From Blasia pusilla (Eukaryota > Marchantiophyta > Marchantiopsida > Blasiales), in NCBI GenBank assembly GCA_050084515.1, contig CM114271.1, positions 39,804,001 through 39,868,000 of the forward strand: 64,000 bases of DNA, in the 5' to 3' direction. Positions 47,901 through 58,924 of this stretch are shown here, piece after piece (the first letter of the stretch is position 1; each line of letters opens with the position of its first letter). The notes beneath the pieces are model-generated. The model worked only from the letters and a program-made list of their open reading frames with translations, did no database searches and was not told where the DNA came from. The position numbers were made by a program, and so were the translations under genes.

Positions 47901-49494
47901 TATCATGGGTTTGGTGGATCCTCAATTGTGAGATCTGCTATTTGGGGGTAAGATATTTATATTTGGCGGTGACTTTCAACAACTTCTTGTTTTTTGTTGT
48001 GATGATTGTCTCATTGTTATGCAGGCAACCCTTAGGAGATCTCTTATTAGATGTCATATGAAAGCAATGAAACTGACTACTTACATGAGAATGAATTGTT
48101 TACAAGGTATAAAATTTTATATTCTTACTTTTCCTATCATAGGTATTTTTTATTAAATATACTAATTTTTTTCATGTAGGTTTGCCTAGGATAGATATAG
48201 TAAGAGCAAGAAGCATTTGCAAATTGGTTGTTAAAGGTTGGAAAGGGTCGTATACCATTACATTTTAACCTTAGAGATGATTTTATTAAAATTCAAGATG
48301 CACTAATCATTAATACCAGAAGACTCAATGATCTCATCCACATTATTTATAGGTGTGATATTGATAAGTGGAGTGATATTGAGTTCTTGAGGAATACACA
48401 TATTCTTTCAACAAAGAATATTATTGTGGACTTTATTAATGTTGAAATTATGTCTCAATTTCCCAAGGTTGCACACGAAAAAAGTCCGTGCCTGCGAACT
48501 AATGTCCGTCCCTATGACAAACATATTCATGTGAGTGCAGATATCCACAACCCACACCCGATCCCACCCTGCCTGCAACGTACACCTCGGCTTGGCTTGC
48601 CCGCATCCCGTCTAAACACTCTTTGCCCCTTTTGTAGACAACACCGGCTCACCTTACGCCTACATTGGCCGGCGCTATGCTTGCCTAGAGCAGGCTCAGA
48701 CCCTTCGGTCCTCCCTCCACAACTGCAGCCCGCCCTACGCAGGCCCTAAACCCACAGCTCGCCCTCCTCGGGCCAATTCCTTAACGCCTCCCTTAATCTC
48801 ATCCCGCACTCGTTCCCTCATTCTGATCCTACCCTTACCAATGGGGTATAGAAAAAGCCCGGGCCGGGAACCCCTTGAGCATGTCCATCCCATGGACGGA
48901 CATGCCCTATTTCCATACAACCATGCAATTTCCTTGAAAGGTAATTTTTTATATTTTCTTAAATATCATAGATCTATACTATAAGATGACGATTTGTAGT
49001 GGTGTTGTTCTATGTTATCTTTTTTGTTCTCATGATTTCTTCTCTTTGTTCAAGAGCACACTTTTTTAAGTGTTGATTCGGTTTCTGATAATGGGATTAG
49101 GATTGTATATCCAACAAAAGATATAGAATATGTTTACGATCAAGACTACTGCCATTTTTTTAATTTTGAAGATTAGATCTCCAATCATTGTATTACAAAA
49201 TATGAATGGAGCAAAGGGACATGTAAACATGACGCGTCAGGTGATTTTTATATTTGATCGACGTGTTATAGATGCAGTAAGTATGACTAGAAAAAATATC
49301 AGAGCTCGAGTATGTATTCCACGTATTCCGCTGATTGAATTTGATTTTGGTTTATCTTTTGATTTACTACTATTTAAATTTCCTACTTGTATTGCCTTTG
49401 CAATGAAGATTATTAAGTCTCAATGTCAAACATTAGAAAGAGTTAGCATTTACTTGTCAAACCCCGTAGAGACAATTATATGTTGCCTTATCTA
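44980..49494 (+). pseudogene. Helitron Rep-helicase pseudogene
   Basis: Rep part: LHFVLPFLYDEVDWH (45090-45145), then VEFPKKGLSQMHILIIL at 45435-45490, where the HUH motif (normally HAH) is QMH. INCMIHGPCKVLHPNKL (45585-45640) and WMVPYNPMLCTLFDCHINLE (45897-45956) follow, then KYFYKCVCKGS. PIF1-type helicase part: FVDGLGRMGKPFLHNLL at 47463-47513 (degraded Walker A), LIALAVASSRIATLL, DDVPMTHHHVFED, IFIFGGDFQQLL (Walker B region, 47951-47986), LRRSLIRC, TKNIIVDFINVEIMSQFP (48411-48463), then after a MITE ARVCIPRIPLIEFDF and FAMKIIKSQCQTLERVSIYL (49401-49460). The order is that of plant Helitrons. Many stops and shifts plus copy F of the MITE (48464-48925) make it dead. The 5' TC and 3' hairpin/CTRR ends were not found. 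Confidence 0.88.
48464..48925 (+). mobile_element. hAT-like MITE, copy F, inserted in the Helitron helicase
   Basis: 462 bp from CAAGGTTGCACACGAAAA to CCATACAACCATG with an exact 8-bp duplication CAATTTCC (48456-48463 and 48926-48933). The interior is longer and richer in GC than in other copies. Confidence 0.88.
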
Positions 49495-51466
49495 AAGTAG
49501 GTTCTAAAATTTTAATTTTTATGATGGTTGATAATCAAAATCCAGCAAAGAAAGTTAACTTTTTTTACTAGAACTTTTGCTGTATATATGAAATGATACA
49601 TTGAGATGAATTCAAGGATAGAGTTATGAATTTTTGTTTATCCTTTTTTCTCTCTAATAAGTATATTCTAGTTATTTATGATTTATTATTAAATTAATGA
49701 TTAAAAAAGATAATCTCATGTTAAAAAAACCATGAATTTGAAAGGTTTTGTTTAAACATGTTAAACTTTCAATGACACGGATACGAATGAGACCATTATG
49801 CATAAGTATTGGAGACTTGTCATTTATTTTGCATATTAATAAGTTTTTAAAAATGCAACTATACTATTATTTGAGGAGCGTTCCTCACATGGCTACATGT
49901 TGAACATCTAAACGTTGAAAGACACGGGAATGTATGACATATAATTAAATAAATTTTAACCTTTAACGATGCACTATCCCTCACTAGTGGACTAGTTACT
50001 ATCCCTCACGGATCGTAACTAGTCCCTCAAAAGGAAGTGGTGCATTCTAACTAGTTCCTTGAGTAGATGCACACAATCTAGTTTAACTAACCATACTACT
50101 ACGTCCACGTTCTCGAGACGATGGCTTAAAATATGTGTGTCCTCTTCGTCGCATGATAATATTTTTCAGGTCTTACGATTAAAATGTATATATGTCGATG
50201 TTTGATAACTGCCCCTATCTACTCCTTTATTTCTTTCTTAATTTAAGCTACTGTAAGGAAGTATTTAAATCCTAGATCCCTGAACTGACGATGGCGATGA
50301 CATCCTAGGGACGACCAGCATCGTCCCTGGGAAAACCTGGGGCCATATGGTAGGTGCCGAGCGAAGGCCATACGCAATAGCATATGACGGGGCAGTGGCG
50401 AGTAGATTCATCCAACCACTATCCATGAATTGCTCAGAAACTCTCGCACCAGATGCTTCCCGCCTCGGAAGCAAAGGTTGAAGGGGGAAAAAAAACACCA
50501 GCTTAATAAATAGAACGAAATAAAGCGCGCGAAGCGTGCCTTCTAAGTAAAATAACGAGGGCACTCGAAGTCGAAGAGCCGAGCCGAGCCAAGCCAAGCC
50601 AAGCCAAATACACACACACAATAATGGGGGAAAGGGCAAGAAAGGCTCGTAGCCCCTACTTCCAACAAGCCTGGCTAGACTCCCTCCCTCACAGCCAGCG
50701 AGGCCAGGCCAGGCTGGCTGCGAAAAGCCTGGGAAGGCGTGCGTGGTGACAAAGATCCAGTGACAGATCCACGCACAACACAATTGGACAACGGAAACTT
50801 CCTGGATTGCAGTGGATTCTGGATGTCGTAAGCTTCTCCACCTGACAGATTCTCCTTTTATTATAGCGTCTGCGTCACTGATCGAGACGGACCGGCGGAC
50901 GCCCGACCGACTCTGTCGTGTCGGTAGCCTTCTTAGCCATAAAGTGCTTTCCGGTACGTTAATGTTACTTGGGACTTCACAATGCACATTTTACTCGAAT
51001 GTCTGACAACAACTGTCATGCCAATCATACTCACTGAGTAGACGTTCAAATTTCCACATTACTGCAATGTGAAAACTATTACGAGTCGGGTTAAGTAATA
51101 TACGATTGTCCTACTGATATATATATATATATAAAAGAGGATAGGATTAAGAAAAACCTTCCTCAAATGTTGACATCTGTCTTTTAAATATATCTTTTTT
51201 GATACATGTAATTTTAAAAGAAAGAATTAAAATAAAATGAGATGATTAAATGAAAAAAGAAAAAGAGGACGGGAAGAAGTGCTAAACTACTTTTTTTTTT
51301 TAATATCCTGGAATAAAATCACGGGCAAAACTCTAGTTTGGCTGATTACAGTCCCAATTAGAGGGATCCTATTAAGTGCTAAGTTCGCTTCTTTGATCCA
51401 GTCGTGTTCTTATGGAGATTTTTCGTGTCTAATTTTCTTCCAATGGAGAAATAATTTGAACGCAAC
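49495..51466. other. Unassigned region
   Basis: Contains palindromic ACTAGT-rich sequence at 49990-50020 (ACTAGTTAC ... GTAACTAGT) and, at 50.3-50.9 kb, GC-rich sequence with GCCAAGCCAAGCCAA and GAGCCGAGCC repeats. A long minus-strand frame there (50265-50987) has repetitive composition and no motif, so it is not called a gene. Confidence 0.35.
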
Positions 51467-51620
51467 TTCGGGTTAGTTTTCCATCTATTTACTCATAAAA
51501 TTAACGTGAAAGCTATATGGGATTAAGAGGGGTTGCCTGGGAGTTAGCAGAGGTTAGTAAGGGTTTTAGTAGGGCTTTCAGGTTAATTTTGTGAGTAAAT
51601 AGATGGAAAACTAACCCGGA
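51467..51620. repeat. Fold-back element with 47-bp arms
   Basis: Left arm 51467-51513 and right arm 51574-51620 are reverse complements at 44 of 47 positions, around a 60-nt loop. The core of the left arm reads GGGTTAGTTTTCCATCTATT. It could be a short fold-back MITE or a young microRNA/siRNA hairpin. Confidence 0.85.
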
Positions 51621-54245
51621 GACGTATAATCCACTCAAAAGTTTTTTCCACGGGAAGAAAACTCGATAATGTCTGTAATTGTAATTTTGGATATCATTAA
51701 GGTTACAGATTTTTTTTTCAATATAGATCTTACTCTTTAAACCAAACATAACAACTTTGTCACATCATTGTTTTCAGAGTCGAGAGTACGCGCATAATGC
51801 ATATAAGAGGTCAAGGATCGACACCCTTAGGTTGAAGATGACCTATTCAGGACGCGGGAAACCTGCAATTTGCATGCGTAGGTAATTCCTAATTTAGGAC
51901 CCATTTGGGATTATTCCAAAAAACTTAGCGCCAAGTTATAAAGTGGATGGCACAATTAAGTGTTTAGGACCTACAACCATTCACAACAAGAGCATCCCTT
52001 TGAAAAGATATGGGAAGTTTCTCTTTTAGGGACACCAATTCTGTTAATTAATAGACGAGGATTTTTCACTATCAACATTTTCTTTTAAAACATGATAAAT
52101 ATCATGTCAAAATGCATGAAAAAAATATTTCTTGTTGAAAATACCACATCAGTTTGGTATGGTCCAGGAGTAAAGTAAAGCCATTTTGGATGTTCAAGTT
52201 GTTCGATCGAAATATTTCTGCATTTGAATTATTTTTCTCTAATTCCTTACTTTGATCAATTAACGAGTATTATGTAATAATATTTCTGTCAAAATATTTG
52301 AGAATTAAATAATTTTTATTATAGGTAAAGGATACATCTTAATTTGAACATCACCTATGCAATGATGTCATCATGTAATAAAAAACTCTATGACAAGAAG
52401 AACTTAATCATAGAGTAAAATACAATAAAAGTTAATGACACCTAAAAAGACTAAATTTCCATCAAAACGATCACCCTAGTGAGTTGGATACTAGGTGAGT
52501 GAAAAACCGAACCTGCTATTAACCGATCCATATCGACGGCCGGGAATGGATTCCAATCACCCACGCATTTCGGAACTTTTGTGCAGCGCTCCTGAAGGAA
52601 CCATGAGAGGGTCCCACGTGTCCTGGGTACCGTATTCCCGGGCTGGAAGCAAGGCGGAACAAGAGATTGAAATGAGTGTCTGTCTTTCTCGACATCGATA
52701 TTCTTCTTTCTTTGGGCTCGGCGTGGAGTGTCAAAGCGCAAGATCGGGCGTACCTCTGCATTGCGTTCCAACGTGTAAAGTACGCACGGTGAGCACGCTT
52801 CAACTGCTTTTTCTTTTTCAGCAAATGCTTGTGTGTACAAGGGAACGACAGCTTGGCTCTTCTATCAGTCGCTGTCGTCGACTTTCGCCGAGAGGACGTT
52901 CGTAAGAACTTGTCCTAGTTTGCCTAGATGCTTTCACCTGCGCTGCAACGTGGAACTCGTCACGAGACTTTTTCTAGAGCGGCAAGATTTCGGCCCTGAT
53001 ATTAACGAGACTTGATACTATCTTCAGCGTGAGGTGTCCGTCGGACCAGACCACGTCTTCGCCGGGTCTGCGAACGTGTCTTTTGGAGATTGGTACTGGT
53101 CTAGCCTTTGATGGCATTGACCGGGATTCACGCTTCTGGGTATAGCATTGCTGGCTTTGACCGCGAGTCGAGTCACGGGTCACGAACGCCTAATGAGGTC
53201 GTCGAAAGCGGCCTTCGGACTCGCGCTCTCTCCAATTTTGTAGGGTTTAGATAAGATGATCCCAACCAGACTAAAGACGATAATACCTTCAATAAACCGA
53301 CTTACATAACGCATCCTGATCTGTTTGTCAGCTCAGGATAGAACATAAATTGTGAGCTGCAGCGACCAACCTAGCAGTCAATAGCGGTTGCAGATATATC
53401 GGTCAAGTCTTTTACTTAAGAGCACATTTCCCATCCAGCCAGTACTCAAATCCATGCGTGTGATACTTACAAGACAGTCTGTCACCAAAATTTATTTGTA
53501 GGCCAAGTCTCCGATACAATCATGCCAGAAGCACGGATATGCTCATTTTCATGCGGAATTGTATTGACACCTGGAGACCTCGAGTTGCTGAGCTAAATTA
53601 TTACATATTTAATCATACAGGTCTACAGTCTGGTTGTGGCTCGACCACCACAGTAATAGTAACATACATATCGCTGTGATCCAATGTGTAAACCCTGAGA
53701 AGGGAACAAGTGGATGCCCTTTCATACTTTAAACTATGTGGCAACTACTCTAGAAATTGTAACTCTCTTCAATCCTAAAGGCACGACTCTATTTGGTTTC
53801 GTGGACTGTTAGTATGATCCGTCTAGTGAATTACTTCGCCTTCTCCTCACTGTGGAACTGAAAACGCTAGTAATACTCCTAATGCTAGGGAGGACACCTT
53901 CAACGAAACAGAACAATTGCTCTGCTAAAAAGCTGCCGATGGCCGCACTCAGTGAAAATTTTCGTCCTTCCAAATTGCTCACCAGCCAAAAAAAAATTAA
54001 TCCACTCTTTATATACATAGGCCCAAGTCACGTCGAGAGGCCCAACTGTAACCAGTGTCATCATGATCTCACACATGAACTCTCCACACCATATCTCGAT
54101 AATAATTGCACGAGCTTATCTCTGGACAAGGGCTGCACAATCAATCAATGATCCGGTGTGTCAAGACTATCCCTAAAGCTCTACACAATCCCTGTCATAA
54201 ATAAGATCATCAGCTTCACTTGTGTATCTTTTCATCGCTGCTACA
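51621..54245. other. Intergenic region downstream of the histidine kinase
   Basis: Nothing recognised. A pair of overlapping frames at 52451-52905 has no motif. The last few hundred bases before 54246 should hold the 3' UTR of the minus-strand kinase. Confidence 0.35.
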
Positions 54246-57200
54246 CTACACTATCCATCTTGCCAACAAGATTATCAACCTTGCTCTTGACAGAGGCTGC
54301 AAAAACAGACAAGGTACAAGAGAAGAAACCACTACGTAAGAAATTATCACTACTTGATGCGAGAGACGAATAAACTCACACAGAGGATGAGAACATGAGC
54401 CTGCGATAGAATCTCTACCTTGGTTTGAAAATCGTCTACCCCCGCCTCAAAAAATAGCTCTCTATCAGATGGCATGGCGTTCCCTGTAAGAGCAATAATG
54501 GGAGTTTTGACACCCATGTTCCGAATCTGCCTCGTGGCCTGCATGGACAGAGAACTGGTGAGATAATACTGGAAAATCGGACTGCTGCTCCGCACTGACA
54601 TACCATATGCCCTAACTCCAACCAAATGCACGTCCCCGAATGTAAACCCTCTGAGAAAGAAACCTACCTCATGTCCATCCATCACGGGCATTTCTTTGTC
54701 CATTAGAATAAGATCGTAAGTCCTTCCTTCCTTGTAGAAATCCACAGCAACCTTCCCATTCTCCGCCTCATCGCATTGAAGATTAAGATTCTGAAGCACT
54801 TTCCGCAATATTATCTGGTGACATGTAGCACGTCAGATTGACATATTCATGTTCCAATTACATCAACACCGCAAATTTTAAACATAGCTTCTACTGAGAA
54901 ACGGTATTTCAACATCTCCCTAACGTATACCCAACGTACTTACTCTGTTGATTTGCGTGTCTTCGACCAATAGGACACGCCTCTTGAAAGTATTCGGGTC
55001 ACACGCAGTTGGAGTCGTAGACTTGGCATTCCTGTTCCTGAAGAATTTCTCTTTGCTGTGCAATGGAGCCCGTGTGCTCGTGCTCTGCTCAGATATATGG
55101 GTATCATCGTATGGTGAAGGGAGCTCTTGTTCGGTGTCCAAGTCTCTCGAGATGAGAGGGAATGGCAAGCAGAAGTGAAAGGTGCTGCCCTTGCCTTCCT
55201 CGGAGTCCACACCAATGTGTCCACCCACTTGCTCAACGAAACGCCTTGCCATACTAAGACCGAGACCAGAAATTCCAGCCTTCTGAACCCAGCCCGAAGT
55301 CACAAAGGAGTAAGGCTCAAAGAGCTTCAACTGATCCTCTTCAGATATTCCTGCAGGCATACCCACCCATTCGTAAGTTTCAATCCACCACCGACGTAGA
55401 GCCCCGAGAACTCTCACCTTCTCAACGGTGTGAAAAAGTGATCTAAAACTCCCAAATATAGCTAACCGGCACTTCGGAACGGACATAACTCATTCATGAC
55501 ATTTGACCCACACTATCGCCAGGCACTTACCGACTCCAGTGTCTTTTACAGAAATTCTTAATCGCGCAACTTTGCCATTAGACTCTTTCTTAGGGCAGGA
55601 CCACTTTCTTGCAGCTGTTGGACAACGCTCCTCAACCACTCTAGCTGATTTCCTTGACGAAAGTGAGGACCCTCGATCTCTCCGCAAGGTAGAAGCTGCC
55701 AGACTTGGGCCTGGCGTTTCCACGTCCTTGGCATCGAGAACCTCCTCGCACTTTAACTCCAGCTCAAGGCTGCCTCCCGGGTGACTAAATTTGACAGCAT
55801 TGCTTAGGAAATTGCCTGCAGAAGTCCCCAATAAAGGCTGGTTGTGCGTTAGATTTCGACTTGCAGGGAAAACCAGGATGACACAGAATAAACAGTCCGT
55901 GATCACTCAACCCTCATTCAGTGGACGGAACTCACCGCGAAATGACAACAATGCTCGACTCTCTAGGTTCCGCCGCAATCATGAATTTAGAAACTTCAAA
56001 TACCGTGAGTTCGAAGAGGAACTATACCCAGAGTTTGCACAATGCGCTGTTTATCTCCAACGACGTAATGCGATGAGAGTAGCTCTCTTGCAACGGGATC
56101 GACGGTCATTTTGAAGGTAATCTGGTTTTGATCGATCAGATCTTTCAACCCCCACGATAAGAAATTTACAACTCCAAGAAGGCTGAACTCGTCCCTATTC
56201 AGCTGCATTTGGCCTATCTCCCACTGACCTGTTGAAATGGCAAGAACTTTTCAGAACGAGCCCACTGTGGAACGTCGAATAGGAGACCCTTCGAGCCCTG
56301 AGGTTACAACAGTGCCTACTTATACAAAAGAATCTGCTGGAAAACTGACCCATATCGGTAACGTCGTCGAGGACACTAGTCATGGTTTCTGCGCAATCCA
56401 ACATCATCTGCACGAGGTCCATCTTGTCCCCTGCTTTGCCGATTGAGCCCTCTCCCTCTCCAGTAGCTCGCATGTGCCCAAGGCCAAGCACAATGGCATT
56501 GAAAGGGACTGCAGACAATCCCACGCAACAGCCGAAAACTTTCATCCGTTCAGTACTAAGCTATGGGGCCAAGAGGGAGGTACAAGAGAAACAGAGGATA
56601 CTTGAAAATCCACTGCACCGGCTGACCTATTCGCCAATCTATCCTTCGGACCCGACTCCATCCAAGTGTCGAAGATAACAGGTAACTGTAGGAAGGAGAA
56701 CAAATTTTTGTGCGAAAATCTGGCCACGAGAACGTACTCAACGCCACGGGATTAATGCCGGACTGGCGAAGCTCACCTCTAATGTTATGGAAAACGTACG
56801 CCATAAATTGTTGCTTGGCAAGCTGCGCTTGTTCGGCCCTCTCATCGGCCTCCTCCACACGGCAGCGAGTTTGCTCCACGACCTCACAGTGCGAGCACAG
56901 CTTCTTACGCTTCCAGAACGCGAATTTTCCCTCCACCAAGCGGCACCCTACGACTGAAGAAATAGCCACGGCAAGCAACCAAATGAAAGGTTGCGCTCGT
57001 GCCATGATCTGGCAGTGTGCACGTACGTACGTGATCCTAGATCCAGACGACTGGATATTTTGAAAGTACTGGTTCTTCAAGCTTACCGTGGGGTGAGCAG
57101 CGAGGACGAACTCCATGCAGAAGTACATTGCAACTAGAGGGAACAGCAACAACAAGAACGCTTTGGCTATGTGCATCCGTAGGGCATGTTTCGAACTCCT

Positions 57201-57788
57201 TTCAGTTTCGACCTCGATAGAGTCCTGCAAGCGAACCTCTTTCTCGTTGCCCAAGAGGGACTTCCCCAAGTCGGAAGTGGTCTGAAAAAACGAAATGGAA
57301 GAAGAGGTAGACTTCCCTTTCGCCTTCCCAAACTCGGAACCGGCCGGTAGCGACCTTGTCCGCCTCTCGTACAGATTATGATTTCTAACAACAAAGTCTT
57401 CCTTGTGCACTAATACGTCTTTGCCTCCAAAGGCCCTCGAAACCTCCTGTGACACGTCTTCCATTAGTCTCCATTCATCTCTTGACTCCCTGAATTCTCC
57501 ACTTGCTGACGAAACCGTCCGGAAATCCTTCCTACTTAGTCGCTTCCCCCGCGCTATTCCTGAAGAAGGATAGTCGTTGAATTCCTTTCCTAAAGTTTGA
57601 TCAAGCTCACTATTCATCGGGTTTCGTGATCCCAGCGACGAGAATCGCTCCAACCTTCTCGACTTACTCCCATCAGCCTGGACATCTCTTTCGACTACTT
57701 CGTCCCTAACTCGAGCTTCCATGTACAGAGATACCGTCGGCCGGCGGACGCTGGAAACGACGTCTGACTTGCAAAAACTTACTCTCAT
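54246..57788 (-). CDS. Hybrid histidine kinase (HisKA-HATPase-REC), membrane-anchored
   Basis: Eight exons, read right to left: 57788-56777, 56508-56350, 56213-56028, 55815-55531, 55350-54944, 54814-54668, 54538-54419, 54296-54246; 788 residues. The N-terminal 190 residues are charged and look disordered. Two membrane spans follow (AKAFLLLLFPLVAMYFCMEF and FIWLLAVAISSVVGC) with a short loop, so there is no CHASE domain and it is not a canonical cytokinin receptor. A coiled coil leads to the H box FHNIRVPFN with the phospho-accepting His. The ATPase has the N box GNFLSNAVKFS, G1 DTGVGI, F box LFEPY and G2 GLGLSMAR. The receiver is complete: VLLVEDTQINR, LILMDKEMPVMDG (phospho-Asp), IALTGN and TKPL. 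A phosphorelay to His-phosphotransfer proteins is expected. The start could instead be the ATG at 57722. A GTAAGC...CAG segment of 78 nt between the two spans may be an optional intron. Confidence 0.92.
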
Positions 57789-58874
57789 GGTGCTTAAACT
57801 CAGAGCCGTGAAATATATTCCGCAGAAGAGTCGAAGATGTCAAAGGCGATGCGCTGGGAATGCCTGTACCTATTTACAACTGAGATCACCTTATGTTCAC
57901 TCGATTGACATTCAAAACATGCAGGCTGCTGGGAACAGAGTCGAAAGTCTGGAAGACCATCCACCAACGACGAACCTGCAGAGATGAGGACAGTCAGACA
58001 AAGAACATGAGCGTACCGCGAGGGGGGTCGGGAAGAAGAATACACAAGTAGAATGCATCCAGAGCAACGAGATCATTTCTGGAGATTGTGTTCACTGAAT
58101 GGCACAGCACAAGCAGGCCGAGGGGAACCGACCGGAATGGGGGAGGAGTGAGAACAGCGCAGACTGTGAGCTACAAGAACTAAGGAGCGAATGGGAGAGA
58201 ACCGGATCACGCCATTGTTTGGCTGTGTCACGGACGCAGTTACTGCAGCGAAGAAAGCGGATCGGAGAAAATATGACAACGAAACCGGCTAGTAGAAATA
58301 GGAGGAAAGAAAGTGAAAGAGAATACGAAGGTGACACAGCCGAGGAAGGAGGTGACGGAGAGAACCTCGATCGAGAACGGCAAGCAGGAAAACGAAGCTT
58401 AAACGGATTGACTCGAAGGATGTTAAAGTTAACTACTGCCTCTGCCATCCATCTCGAACCAGACTCCGGAGATTCGATCCACATGGCAGAGATGCAGTAC
58501 AGATACGCGCGTTGCGCAATATTATTCTTTCCTGTCCCGTGTTACAGCACATCATCGGATTTCCCTCTCTCCTTCGGAGTCCTCCCGAGTTCCGTCCTGT
58601 GACTCCACGGACGGGCCCGCCCGCGGTGTGCATTGCCCACTCGAAGGCGGATAAACTTGAGCGCTCACCGGCACCGGTTTTGGGGACTTTACTCAGTTTC
58701 CTGTATCCTGGCCGGCAAATTGTCTTCACCCTGTCGGGCCTCGAGCGCGTCATTTTCCCGACAAGTCGTCGAGCTAGACCCGTTCTGTTTCCCGAGCAGG
58801 CTGTATTTCCGGCGATGTACATGACTCAGTCCGCACAAAAAAAAAATGAAAGATGCACTTCGATAAAAACGAGT

Positions 58875-58924
58875 GATGGAAAACCCATCGGAAGTACAAA
58901 AGAGGGGGACTCAAAGAGTCAAAA
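58875..58924 (+). repeat. 50-bp block identical to 42280-42329
   Basis: Exact match over 50 bases, about 1.1 kb upstream of the histidine kinase start codon. See the entry at 42280. Confidence 0.85.

Noticed and set aside
49990-50020. ACTAGT palindrome as Helitron 3' hairpin
   Set aside because: The inverted repeat is not followed by CTRR at the right distance, and the Helitron end is unknown.
50265-50987. Minus-strand open frame of 240 codons
   Set aside because: Composition follows GCCAAGCC/GAGCCGAGCC repeats, there is no domain, and nothing on either side supports a gene. Length alone in GC-rich sequence is weak evidence.
56237-58602. Plus-strand frames opposite the histidine kinase
   Set aside because: They are antisense to well-supported kinase exons and its leader; no independent motif.
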